Shown here: positions 1-7,941 of the stretch, in pieces | Layout of the letters: every line of letters starts with the position of its first letter | How positions within the stretch are numbered: position 1 is the stretch's first letter | Assembly: GCF_009741925.1 (NCBI RefSeq) | Contig: NZ_WPCC01000001.1 | Location: forward strand, 62,001-126,000 | Length of the DNA: 64,000 nucleotides | Reading direction: 5' to 3' | From: Natronomonas sp. CBA1123 | Lineage (GTDB): Archaea > Halobacteriota > Halobacteria > Halobacteriales > Haloarculaceae | Made by a program: the position numbers and the translations under genes | Notes under the pieces: generated by a model | Told to the model about the DNA's origin: nothing | Databases searched by the model: none | The model's input: only the letters and a program-made list of their open reading frames with translations

Positions 1-47
1 TCGCCGTCGACGCCGACGCCGCGGACCTCGTGGCCGTGAACGTTCAC
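1..47 (-). CDS. 5' end of a CHY zinc-finger-like protein (partial)
   Basis: Reading leftward from a GTG at 47 gives VNVHGHEVRGVGVDG before the window ends. The HGHEVRGVxVD opening is what I remember of haloarchaeal CHY-type zinc-finger proteins, in which the CHY zinc ligands follow a few residues later. Those ligands lie outside the window, so the family call is from memory of the N-terminus only. A T-rich stretch about 25 bases upstream of the GTG would suit a leaderless start. Confidence 0.4.
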   Translation of the reverse strand, partial: MNVHGHEVRGVGVDG

Positions 48-87
48 GGTCGGCGGTTGGGCCGCAGCGACAAAAACCGTCCGCCGA

Positions 88-837
88 CTACAGGCTGCCC
101 CAGCGAATCCACACCATCGTGACGATGACGGCGAGTTGGAACAGGCCCTGAATCCCGCTGAGTTTCGCGTTGCGCATTCCGATATTGCTGATGACATCGG
201 TGTCGGGATTGTCTGAGACCATCTCCCGATACATCCGCACCTCGCCGGGCATGAGCACGCCGAAGCCGAGGACGCTGAGGACGACGACGATGCCGAGTGC
301 GATGGCGATGGAGGGTTCGGTCATCGCAAACGCCGGCAGCGTCGCGGCGAGATACCCACCGGAGCCGACGAGGACGACGGCGAAGACGGCCAGCCACCGC
401 CAGTCACGGAAGGCGTCGAACTGCCAGCCGATGAGCGCCACCGCCGGCAGCAGCGAGGCGGCGGTGAACAACGCGAGCCACGGCTGTGGGTTCGGGAACA
501 CCTCCAACCGCAAGGCGAGGGTGATGCCGCCGGCGATGGTGACGAGCGCCAGCGTCGGCATCAGGAACGTCATCTTGGGCGTGAACCGCTGGAAGACGTT
601 CGCTCGCTCCTCGACGGCCAGCCCGCCCAACACCGGGCCCAGCACCATCGCCATGAACAGGTCGATGCCGGTCCACAGCACGCCAGCCATCACGTGGACG
701 TAGATGTGTTGTGGTCGATTCCCCCACTGAAGGACGTACACCAAGGCGAGAACGGGTATCGCGACAGCGCCGGCCGCAAACGCCGGATTCGCTCGATTTG
801 CCATCCCCCGCACCGTCCCGCGAACAGTCGCAGCCAT
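88..837 (-). CDS. seven-helix integral membrane protein
   Basis: This encodes a 249-residue protein that is almost entirely hydrophobic, with about seven membrane spans. The second span carries HVMAGVLWTG, resembling the His/Trp-rich helix of CopD or DUF2269-like membrane proteins that bind haem or copper; that resemblance is an inference. I chose the ATG at 837 because the longer reading to 951 adds 38 residues of non-hydrophobic, low-quality sequence running into the promoter region of the divergent glutaredoxin gene. An internal ATG at 804 is also possible. The function is unknown. Confidence 0.75.
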   Translation of the reverse strand: MAATVRGTVRGMANRANPAFAAGAVAIPVLALVYVLQWGNRPQHIYVHVMAGVLWTGIDLFMAMVLGPVLGGLAVEERANVFQRFTPKMTFLMPTLALVTIAGGITLALRLEVFPNPQPWLALFTAASLLPAVALIGWQFDAFRDWRWLAVFAVVLVGSGGYLAATLPAFAMTEPSIAIALGIVVVLSVLGFGVLMPGEVRMYREMVSDNPDTDVISNIGMRNAKLSGIQGLFQLAVIVTMVWIRWGSL

Positions 838-959
838 CGGGTTTTGCTCACTCGAAGGCGGCTCATAAACGCTGTGTCCTCGGCAGAAATACGGGGCGGC
901 TGTGCGACCGCGGTACCGCATCGCGGCGGATTCAGGAGTCGCGAAGGACATCTTCAGGC

Positions 960-1265
960 ATGGCCGACATCGAACTGTACGATTTGAACGGGTGTCCCTA
1001 CTGTGCGAAGGTGCGGCGGGCGCTGGATGACCTCGAGTTGTCGTATGAAACCCACGCCGTCGCCGGACGGCGACGGAATCGCGAGGAGGTGTACGAGGTC
1101 AGCGGGCAGTACGGCGTGCCCGTGTTGGTCGACAACGCCAATGGCATCGAGGGGATGGCCGAGAGCGACGACATCGTGGCGTACCTCTATCGGGAGTACG
1201 GCGACGACGACCAGCAACTACCCGAGGGCGGACTGGTGTCGCGGCTGTTGTCGCGACTCACCTGA
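960..1265 (+). CDS. glutaredoxin-family protein
   Basis: This is a 101-residue thioredoxin-fold protein with the redox motif CPYC at residues 12-15 and the cis-proline segment GVPVLVD near residue 53. Family members reduce disulfides or glutathionylated proteins; haloarchaea use gamma-glutamylcysteine rather than glutathione as their thiol. The ATG at 960 is chosen because it starts exactly at the first beta strand (MADIELYDLNGCPYC). The longer frame upstream would overlap the divergent membrane-protein gene. It sits alone between a divergent gene and the HEAT-repeat gene. Confidence 0.9.
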   Translation: MADIELYDLNGCPYCAKVRRALDDLELSYETHAVAGRRRNREEVYEVSGQYGVPVLVDNANGIEGMAESDDIVAYLYREYGDDDQQLPEGGLVSRLLSRLT

Positions 1266-1364
1266 GTCAGCCGCCAGCAGCCGCGACCTCCGAGTCGGCC
1301 CCGGAGGCTCGGTGACGAACGCCGGGTGTTTTTACGCTGGTCGGCGATTCATGGGTCGAAGAAC

Positions 1365-2387
1365 ATGGGTGACGCATCCGACCCAGCGCCGAGCGACGAC
1401 GTGGTTGACCGGCTGGAACGCGGCGAGGTAGAAGCGGCCACCGCGTCGCTCGATGAACTGCAGGCGGCCGACGCCGAGGCGCGAACGGAGGCGATACGGT
1501 CGCTACAGCGGTTTGCCGAGGAAGCCCCGGAGTCGTTCGAGCCGATTGTTTCGGCGCTGGCCCCGTTTCTGACGGACGAACAGCGCTCGATTCGGCTCTC
1601 GACGGCCAAACTGTTCGTGGCGGTGGCCCGAACGGCGCCGGAAGCGGCACTCGGAGGCGCCGACGCACTCGCCGCACGACTCGCCGACGACGAGGAGTTC
1701 TACTACGTTCGTGCGCGTTCGGCGGAGGCGCTCGGCTATCTCGCACTCGAAGCGCCCGAAGAAGTCGTCTCGCCGGATGTGCTGGCGGACCTCCGAGTCG
1801 GGTTGGAGTTCGACGAACCCGAGGTACGCGAGAAACTGGCGAAGGCGTTGGCCCAGGTGGCGGTGGCGAGTCCCGGTCGACTCCGACACCACGTTCCGAC
1901 GCTCGCGGCCCACCTTGAGGACGACAGTGAGGAAATCCGCTATCACCTCGCGACGGCGCTGGTCGCGGTCAGCTGTCGGAAGCCCGAGGCCGTCACCGAC
2001 GCAGTCGAGGAACTCTCGGCGCGGTTGGATGACGACTCCCCGTACGTCCGCGGGCGGGCGGCCGAAGCGGTGGGCCTCGTTGCCCGTGCTGGCACGTCGG
2101 CGGCGATACCCGAGTTGAAACTCGCCGCCATGGTCGAGGCTGCCGACGACGGTGACGACGACGAGGCGTTCGCGGTCGAACGCGTGCGGTTCGCACTCGC
2201 TGCGATTGAAGGGGCGGATTCGGAGGATTTCGACGAGGAAATCGGCTCGCTGGCAGCGGTCCGTGAACGCACGGACGAGATCATCGAAGCGATGCGGAGA
2301 ACCGACGAGTCGACGTGTCCCCAGTGTGGCCTCGAACTACCCGAAGGCGGCCCGCCGATGTGTCCCGACTGCGGTTCACCCCGATGA
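1365..2387 (+). CDS. HEAT-repeat protein with C-terminal zinc ribbon
   Basis: This is a 340-residue acidic, all-helical protein. Repeating helix pairs such as YVRARSAEALGYLA, EVREKLAKALAQVA and YVRGRAAEAVGLVA mark HEAT/armadillo-type repeats between about residues 30 and 260. The last 25 residues hold two CxxCG knuckles (CPQCG and CPDCG) that form a zinc ribbon. HEAT proteins are scaffolds for other macromolecules, so a specific partner cannot be named. I start at the ATG at 1365 rather than 1326 because the 13 extra residues are not typical haloarchaeal coding sequence. The gene ends 67 bases before the first iron-locus lipoprotein, but iron operators separate them. Confidence 0.8.
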   Translation: MGDASDPAPSDDVVDRLERGEVEAATASLDELQAADAEARTEAIRSLQRFAEEAPESFEPIVSALAPFLTDEQRSIRLSTAKLFVAVARTAPEAALGGADALAARLADDEEFYYVRARSAEALGYLALEAPEEVVSPDVLADLRVGLEFDEPEVREKLAKALAQVAVASPGRLRHHVPTLAAHLEDDSEEIRYHLATALVAVSCRKPEAVTDAVEELSARLDDDSPYVRGRAAEAVGLVARAGTSAAIPELKLAAMVEAADDGDDDEAFAVERVRFALAAIEGADSEDFDEEIGSLAAVRERTDEIIEAMRRTDESTCPQCGLELPEGGPPMCPDCGSPR

Positions 2388-2397
2388 TTACACACCG

Positions 2398-2414
2398 TTT
2401 TAGGGCCGCCTAAG
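2398..2414. promoter_or_regulatory. iron-box operator 1 (imperfect)
   Basis: The palindrome TTAGG-GCCG-CCTAA at 2400-2413 matches the other operators of this locus and resembles DtxR/IdeR-type sites. It lies about 40 bases upstream of the first binding-protein gene and is followed by a second copy, so paired repressor dimers are likely. That the regulator is a DtxR-family protein is inferred. Confidence 0.65.
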
Positions 2415-2434
2415 ATTCGAAACTGCTTTAGTTC

Positions 2435-2450
2435 TTTAGGGAAGCCTAAA
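2435..2450. promoter_or_regulatory. iron-box operator 2
   Basis: TTTAGGGAAGCCTAAA ends four bases before the ATG at 2455. Bound repressor would cover the transcription start of an essentially leaderless transcript. The arms are perfectly inverted (TTTAGG and CCTAAA). Confidence 0.75.
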
Positions 2451-2454
2451 CCAC

Positions 2455-3594
2455 ATGTCGAACGATTCGTGGCGCGACGCGGCACCGACACGGAGAGACA
2501 CCATCAAGTATGGCGGGGCGGCACTCGGCGGTGGGCTTCTCGCGGGGTGTACCGACAACGTCGGCTACTCCGGTGCGGACACCGAGGGGAACTACTCGGT
2601 GACGATGGCGCCGGTTGGTACCGTCGAGTTCGAGGAAGCGCCGGAGCGCGTCGTCCACTACTTCCCCGACTACGGCGATATGGCGGTCGCGTTGGGCCAC
2701 GGCGACTCGGTTCTCTCGATGGGGCTGCCTTCGCGGTTCCACACCACCCACTACGAGGAACTCGACGGCGTCAGCGTCGACGCGGAGTCGCTGACGCGAC
2801 TAAGCGATAACGGCATCGACAGGGAGCTCTTCTACGAACTTGACGGGGACCTCCATCTCATCGACCCCCAGTGGCTCATCAACAACAGCGCGTTCAAACT
2901 CGAGGAAAGCGACATCGAGGAAGTCGGTAACACCGTCGCGCCGTTCATCGGGAATACGATTTTCCGCCGGACCGACGAGTGGCACGACTACCGGTATTAC
3001 ACGCTGTACGAGGCCTTCGAAAAGGTCGCCAAAATCTATCAGGAACAGGAGCGGTTCACCCAACTCAAGCAGTTCCACGACGACGTTCTCGCCGACGTTC
3101 AGGCCGACTTGCCGCCGGCCGACGACCGGCCGAACGCACTGTTGACCTTCGCCGCCGCGAACGAGCCCGAGGCCTTCTACCCCTACCGCGTGAGCGACCA
3201 GGGGACGAACAAGAAACAGTTCCGCGACCTCGGCATCACCGACGCACTCGCCGACACGGGAATCGAGGGGCTCTCGACGACCGAGCGGGGCCAAATCGAC
3301 TACGAGACGATGCTGGAGGTCGACCCCGACTCCATCCTGATTCGCGGCCACGAGAACAAGAGCCGCGCGGAGTTCGAGGACACCGTCCTCGCGTTCATGA
3401 AAGACCACGGAACGGCTTCGGAGTTGACGGCCGTCCAAAACGACATGGTGTTCCGCGGCGGGCCGATTTACTCCGGGCCGCTGCATCACCTGTTCCTCCT
3501 CGAACGCTACGCGACGGGGTACTTCCCCGAGACGTACTCCGAGGAGTTGTTCGACCGCGAGGAACTCGCGGCTATCGTCACCGGTGAGGAGTAG
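2455..3594 (+). CDS. iron-siderophore-type substrate-binding lipoprotein 1
   Basis: This 379-residue protein has a twin-arginine signal (TRRDTIKYGG, residues 12-21) followed by a lipobox with Cys32 (LLAGC). It is therefore exported folded and lipid-anchored outside the membrane. The rest fits the FepB/BtuF class of helical-backbone binding proteins for ferric siderophores or cobalamin. It is the first of four paralogs in the locus, all sharing the block EWHDYRYYTLYEAFEKVA near residue 180. The two iron operators just upstream point to ferric-siderophore uptake. It is followed by the FAD enzyme, permease and ATPase. Confidence 0.9.
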   Translation: MSNDSWRDAAPTRRDTIKYGGAALGGGLLAGCTDNVGYSGADTEGNYSVTMAPVGTVEFEEAPERVVHYFPDYGDMAVALGHGDSVLSMGLPSRFHTTHYEELDGVSVDAESLTRLSDNGIDRELFYELDGDLHLIDPQWLINNSAFKLEESDIEEVGNTVAPFIGNTIFRRTDEWHDYRYYTLYEAFEKVAKIYQEQERFTQLKQFHDDVLADVQADLPPADDRPNALLTFAAANEPEAFYPYRVSDQGTNKKQFRDLGITDALADTGIEGLSTTERGQIDYETMLEVDPDSILIRGHENKSRAEFEDTVLAFMKDHGTASELTAVQNDMVFRGGPIYSGPLHHLFLLERYATGYFPETYSEELFDREELAAIVTGEE

Positions 3595-3647
3595 ATGACC
3601 GACTCGAATCGACCGTCTCACCGACACACCCAAGGGAGGTGTCGGCG

Positions 3648-4601
3648 GTGAGTTCGACCGACGACTACGACGTGGCCGTCGTCGGTGGCGGTCCCGCTGG
3701 GTGTTCGGCCACCGTCTTCCTCGCCCGCGAGGAACTCGACACCGTCGTCTTCGACCGCGGCCGGTCGTCCATTCGGAAGTGCGCCTACCTCGAGAACTAC
3801 CTCGGCTTCCCCGACGGCATCGATGTCGAGACGTTCTACGAGTTGATGCACGACCACATCCGAGCGGCCGGGTGTGACCTCCGCTCGGACCTCGTCGAGT
3901 CGGTCGAACCCGACGGCGAGGGCTTCGTCGTCGTCCCACAGGAGAGTGAGTCGGTAACCGCGAGGCGGGTCGTCGCCGCGACCAGATACGACGGCGAGTA
4001 CCTGCGCGGACTCGACGACGAGGAGGCGATGTTCGAAACCATCGAGCACGGCGAGGAGACGGTCGAGCAGTTCGACCGCGAGTACGCCGATACGGACGGA
4101 ACGACGCCAATCGAAGGGCTGTACGTCGCCTCCCCTGCGACGGCCGCCGACAAACAGGCCATCATGGCCGCCGGTCGGGGCGCGCGGGTCGCCCATCGCG
4201 TCGTCGCCGACAGCAGACTCGACGACGGTTGGTGGCCCGAGGCCGCCGACCACAAAGACTGGATGCGACGGGCGGCCAGTCTCGACGACGAGTGGACCGA
4301 CCGAGAGCAGTGGGTCGAGTGGTTCGAGGAGTACTACGGCGACGACGCGCCAGTCGACCCCGGCGAGGAGCGCTTCGAGCGCGTCAAGGACGCCTACATC
4401 GACGACCAGCGGGCGACGTATCTGACCGACGAGGAAATCGACGCGCGTGCGACGACCGGCCATGAGGCACTCGCGTCGGCACTCGAGGCCGACGCCATCG
4501 TGGACGGAGTCGGCGCCGAGACGCTCTTGGAAGCCATTGACGACGAGGCGATTCGTGACTATCGCAGCGACCAGCACGAGGAGGTCGCCAATGAGCAGTG
4601 A
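3648..4601 (+). CDS. FAD-dependent oxidoreductase lacking an NADPH domain
   Basis: This is about 317 residues. It opens with an FAD-binding Rossmann motif (VAVVGGGPAGCSA) and has a second FAD segment (GLYVASPATAADKQ) near residue 165. The arrangement recalls thioredoxin reductase, but the usual NADPH-binding insert and CxxC are missing. The last 130 residues are charged and unlike the family. The position between an iron-siderophore binding protein and its permease suggests a role in siderophore reduction or modification (inferred). I prefer the GTG at 3648 because GGGAGG lies eight bases upstream; the GTG at 3639 is too close to it. An 18-codon ORF (3595-3651) ends in a GTGA overlap with this start. 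Its own end overlaps the permease start by 11 bases. Confidence 0.75.
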   Translation: MSSTDDYDVAVVGGGPAGCSATVFLAREELDTVVFDRGRSSIRKCAYLENYLGFPDGIDVETFYELMHDHIRAAGCDLRSDLVESVEPDGEGFVVVPQESESVTARRVVAATRYDGEYLRGLDDEEAMFETIEHGEETVEQFDREYADTDGTTPIEGLYVASPATAADKQAIMAAGRGARVAHRVVADSRLDDGWWPEAADHKDWMRRAASLDDEWTDREQWVEWFEEYYGDDAPVDPGEERFERVKDAYIDDQRATYLTDEEIDARATTGHEALASALEADAIVDGVGAETLLEAIDDEAIRDYRSDQHEEVANEQ

Positions 4602-5712
4602 ATCGGTCGAAGCCGGACGGCCGAGCGAGCGCCGCCGGAGCAGTCGGTTCGCGTGGCTGTTCGACCCGAGACTGCTGACGACTGCGGCAGGAAGCCTCGT
4701 GGTCGTCTTCCTCGGCGCGCTCGCACAGGTGAGCTTCGGCGCCTACTCGATGACGTTCGCACAGGCGTGGGGAGCGGTCTTCGACCCACAGGTCCTGTTC
4801 AACGCACAGGCGTGGAACGCCTTCCTGCTCGGTGGCGAACTGCCGGAGGTGAGCACCGAGAGCCTCATCGTCTGGAACATCAGGCTGCCGCGCGTGCTCG
4901 TCGGCATCATCGTCGGGATGAACCTCGCCGTCTCGGGCGCCATCTTCCAAGCCGTCACGCGCAACGAACTGGCGAGTCCGTTCATCCTCGGCGTCTCCTC
5001 CGGGGCCGGACTGATGATTCTGTTGACGCTCGTCGTGTTCGGTGGGCTGTCGGCGTTCCTGCCGCTCATCGCCGCGGCCGGCGGCGCGACGGCGTTTCTC
5101 ATTGTCTACGCCATCGCCTGGAAGAACGGCACCTCGCCGGTCCGACTCGTCTTGGCGGGCGTCATCGTCGGCACCGTCTTCAACAGTCTCCAGACGGCGC
5201 TGTTCTTCTTCGCCGACGACATCGGCATCGTCCAGTCCGCCATCGCGTGGACGACCGGGTCGCTCACCGGCACCGACTGGGCGCAGGTCCGACTGGTGCT
5301 GCCGTGGTCGGTCGTCGCCATCCTGTTGGCCGTCATCGGCGCCCGACAGTGTAACGTGATGTTGCTCGGCGAACAGACCGCAAAATCGCTGGGGATGTCC
5401 ATCGAGAAGGTCCGATTCGGGCTCTCTGGTGTGGCCGTGCTGGCGGCGGCCGCCAGCATCGCGGTGGCGGGCATCGTCGGCTTCGTCGGCCTCATCGTCC
5501 CGCACGTGGTCCGGAACTTGGTCGGTAGCGACTACAAGAAGGTCATCGTCGGCTGTCTGTTCGTCGGCCCGGCGTTGATGGTCGGCGCCGACGTGGGCGC
5601 CCGTCTCGCGTTGAACCCCGTCCAGATACCGGTCGGCATCGTCACCGGGCTGGTCGGAGGGCCGTACTTCCTGTATCTGATGCGGAAGAAGCAGAACATG
5701 GGTGAAATCTAA
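4591..5712 (+). CDS. FecCD/BtuC-type ABC transporter permease
   Basis: This is a 373-residue membrane permease with about nine or ten spans. It shows FecCD hallmarks: the early segment RLPRVLVGIIVGMNLAVSG, ELASPFILGVSSGAG, a central SLGMSIEKVRF cytoplasmic coupling region, and the late VGLIVPHVVR motif. It forms the channel for ferric-siderophore import with the ATPase encoded next. The ATG at 4591 overlaps the upstream FAD gene; the longer in-frame reading from 4447 is shadow sequence. It is the only permease in the window, although four binding proteins flank it. Confidence 0.93.
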   Translation: MSSESVEAGRPSERRRSSRFAWLFDPRLLTTAAGSLVVVFLGALAQVSFGAYSMTFAQAWGAVFDPQVLFNAQAWNAFLLGGELPEVSTESLIVWNIRLPRVLVGIIVGMNLAVSGAIFQAVTRNELASPFILGVSSGAGLMILLTLVVFGGLSAFLPLIAAAGGATAFLIVYAIAWKNGTSPVRLVLAGVIVGTVFNSLQTALFFFADDIGIVQSAIAWTTGSLTGTDWAQVRLVLPWSVVAILLAVIGARQCNVMLLGEQTAKSLGMSIEKVRFGLSGVAVLAAAASIAVAGIVGFVGLIVPHVVRNLVGSDYKKVIVGCLFVGPALMVGADVGARLALNPVQIPVGIVTGLVGGPYFLYLMRKKQNMGEI

Positions 5713-5713
5713 C

Positions 5714-6652
5714 ATGGTGTTCAACGTCGGTTCGCTACGAGCCTCGAACGGAAGCGAAGACGCTGGCGACGACACCCCGACATCGAACGCCGCCGAGGGC
5801 GGAGCGAGTGACCTCACCGGCGAGGAGCTAGTGCTGGGATACCCCACGATGGAGGACCCGGTCGTCGACGGCGAGAGTATCGTCGCCGAACCGGGGGCCG
5901 TGACGGCGCTCGTCGGCCCGAACGGCTCCGGGAAGAGCACGCTCCTGAAGGGGTTGGCGAAGCAACTCGACCCCGACGACGGCTCGGTGTTGCTCGACGG
6001 CCGTGACGTGCACTCGATGGGGACGAAGGAACTCGCCCGAAAGCTCGGTTTGCTCTCCCAAGAGAGCACTTCGCCCGACTCCATTACCGTCGAGGACCTC
6101 GTGTATCACGGCCGGTATCCGCACCGCGGCTTCTTCGAACACGTCACCGAGGAAGACCAACAAGCGGTCGACCGGGCCATCGAGTTGGCCGGCTGTGACC
6201 ACCTCAGAGACCGAGAGGTCGGCAGCCTCAGCGGCGGCCAGAAGCAGCTGGCGTGGGTCGCGATGGTGCTGGCACAGGACACCGACGTGTTGTTGCTCGA
6301 CGAGCCAACGACGTTTCTGGACCTCCATCACCAACTGGAGGTGATGGAGATAATCGAGACGCTGCGGGCGGACAGCGACATCACCGTCGTCGTCGTGCTC
6401 CATGACATCGAGCAGGCGGCGCGACTCGCCGACCGCGTGGTCGCACTCAAAGACGGCGAAATTCAGGCCAGGGGGTCGCCCGAGGAGGTCGTCACCGAGG
6501 AGCTGCTCGCGGAGGTGTTCCGCGTCGACGCCGAGGTGGTGCCGACCGACCGCGGGCCGCGAGTCACGCCGCTTCGCGCCCGACACGACGACGAGAACGA
6601 CGCGGATGCGGTGGAGGCGGAGAACTCGACTGAAGGGGAGACACGGCGGTGA
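5714..6652 (+). CDS. FepC-type ABC transporter ATPase
   Basis: This is a 312-residue ATPase with Walker A GPNGSGKST (residues 68-76), signature LSGGQKQLAW from 172, Walker B VLLLDEPTT (192-200) and the H-loop in VVLHDIEQAARLAD. The arrangement is that of FepC/FhuC/BtuD partners of FecCD permeases. The N-terminal 40 residues are an acidic extension and the C-terminus is an acidic tail. I use the ATG at 5714 just past the permease stop; a GTG at 5702 inside the permease is possible. It energises import for the locus. Confidence 0.93.
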   Translation: MVFNVGSLRASNGSEDAGDDTPTSNAAEGGASDLTGEELVLGYPTMEDPVVDGESIVAEPGAVTALVGPNGSGKSTLLKGLAKQLDPDDGSVLLDGRDVHSMGTKELARKLGLLSQESTSPDSITVEDLVYHGRYPHRGFFEHVTEEDQQAVDRAIELAGCDHLRDREVGSLSGGQKQLAWVAMVLAQDTDVLLLDEPTTFLDLHHQLEVMEIIETLRADSDITVVVVLHDIEQAARLADRVVALKDGEIQARGSPEEVVTEELLAEVFRVDAEVVPTDRGPRVTPLRARHDDENDADAVEAENSTEGETRR

Positions 6653-6725
6653 CCGAGGAAGCGTTCGAACTGATAAGTCGAAGAGGCGACTAACGCACTC
6701 CTTCAACACGCTGTTTTAGCAGAGG

Positions 6726-6743
6726 TTTTAGGTAAGCCTAAAA
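6726..6743. promoter_or_regulatory. iron-box operator 3
   Basis: TTTTAGGTAAGCCTAAAA has seven-base perfectly inverted arms. Paired with operator 4 some 36 bases on, it gives the binding-protein genes 2-4 their own iron-controlled promoter, separate from the one at 2.4 kb. Confidence 0.8.
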
Positions 6744-6761
6744 ATCGAAGCAGTTATAATA

Positions 6762-6779
6762 TTTTAGGCTAGCCTAAAA
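6762..6779. promoter_or_regulatory. iron-box operator 4 (perfect palindrome)
   Basis: TTTTAGGCTAGCCTAAAA is an 18-base perfect palindrome ending two bases before the ATG at 6782. It is the best match in the window and probably closest to the regulator's consensus. The TTATAAT at 6754-6760 just upstream may be the TATA element. Confidence 0.85.
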
Positions 6780-6781
6780 CC

Positions 6782-7939
6782 ATGTCCGGAGACGACGCGA
6801 TACGCGAGGGACCAACGCGCAGAGACACCATCAAGTACGGCAGTGCCGTCGCCGCAGGCGGCTTCTTCGCCGGCTGTGTCGGTGACACCGAACCCGCCGA
6901 GGAATCGGAGGGAGACGACGAGACCGACGCCTACACCGTCGAGATGGCGCCGATGGGCGAGGTGACCTTCGAATCCGTGCCCGAGCGGTGGGCGGCCTAC
7001 GACGGCGGCTACGCTGATATGGCCGTCGCGCTTGGGCAGGCCGACGGCCTGACCGGCGTCGGTGGCGCCGACCGCTACTACACCTACGTCTACGACGAAC
7101 TGCCCGGCGTCTCGGTCGACCGCGAGACGGTTGAGGCACATCCCAAAGTGAGGACGAAAGAGGAGTTCTACGAACTCGACAGCGACCTCCACCTCTACGA
7201 CCCCGGGATGTTGCGCAACTGGTTCGATTGGAGCGACGACGACGTCGAGGAAATCCGGTCGAACGTCGCACCGTTCCTCGGGAACCTCATCTTCCGGCGC
7301 TCCGACGAGTGGCACGACTACCGGTACTACACGCTGTACGAGGCCTTCGAGAAAGTCGCGACAGCCTTCGACGAGACGGAGCGATACGAGGCGTTCGCGG
7401 CCTTCCACGACGAGTACATCGCCTCGATTCAGAGCCGCCTGCCGCCGGCCGACGACCGGCCGAACGTCTTTCTCACCTTCGAGGGGACGAACGAACCCGC
7501 GACGTTCTCGCCGTACCGCCTCAACGACAAGGGCACGAGCAAGAAGCAGTGGAACGACCTCGGCGTCACCGACGCCCTCGCCGGCACCGATATTGACAAT
7601 CTCAGTACGACCGACCGCGGCGAACTCGACTACGAGAACCTCCTCGAAATCGACCCCGAGGTCATCCTCGTTCGCGGCCACGAACGCAAGTCCGCTACGG
7701 AGTTCCGCGACACCGTCCTCGCGTACATGAAAGACCACGACGTGGCGAGCGAACTCCGGGCCGTCCAAGCGGGCCGCGTCTACCGCGGTGGTTACCTCCA
7801 TCAGGGGCCGATTCACAACCTGTTCCTCACCGAACGCGCCGCACAGCAACTGTACCCCGAGGAGTTCGGCGACGTAACGAGCGACGAGCAACTGTTCGAC
7901 CGCCAGCGAGTGGCTGACATCATCAACGGAGACAACTGA
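6782..7939 (+). CDS. iron-siderophore-type substrate-binding lipoprotein 2
   Basis: This is a 385-residue paralog of the 2455 protein with a Tat motif (TRRDTIKYGS) and lipobox Cys32 (FFAGC). It keeps the shared EWHDYRYYTLYEAFEKVA block and the C-terminal LFDRQRVADIINGD ending. Differences cluster in the ligand-facing middle, for example YYTYVYDELPGVSV, which fits a different siderophore preference (inferred). It opens a second transcription unit with paired operators and no permease. It is followed after two bases by paralog 3. Confidence 0.9.
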   Translation: MSGDDAIREGPTRRDTIKYGSAVAAGGFFAGCVGDTEPAEESEGDDETDAYTVEMAPMGEVTFESVPERWAAYDGGYADMAVALGQADGLTGVGGADRYYTYVYDELPGVSVDRETVEAHPKVRTKEEFYELDSDLHLYDPGMLRNWFDWSDDDVEEIRSNVAPFLGNLIFRRSDEWHDYRYYTLYEAFEKVATAFDETERYEAFAAFHDEYIASIQSRLPPADDRPNVFLTFEGTNEPATFSPYRLNDKGTSKKQWNDLGVTDALAGTDIDNLSTTDRGELDYENLLEIDPEVILVRGHERKSATEFRDTVLAYMKDHDVASELRAVQAGRVYRGGYLHQGPIHNLFLTERAAQQLYPEEFGDVTSDEQLFDRQRVADIINGDN

Positions 7940-7941
7940 AC

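Noticed and set aside
2800-4110. Minus-strand frame of 436 codons rich in Arg
   Set aside because: It is the shadow of binding protein 1 and the FAD enzyme; Arg-rich translation is unlike haloarchaeal proteins.
4384-6084. Minus-strand frame of 566 codons
   Set aside because: It overlaps the FAD enzyme, permease and ATPase genes, which have unmistakable motifs. Its translation is low-complexity and basic or His/Asp-rich.
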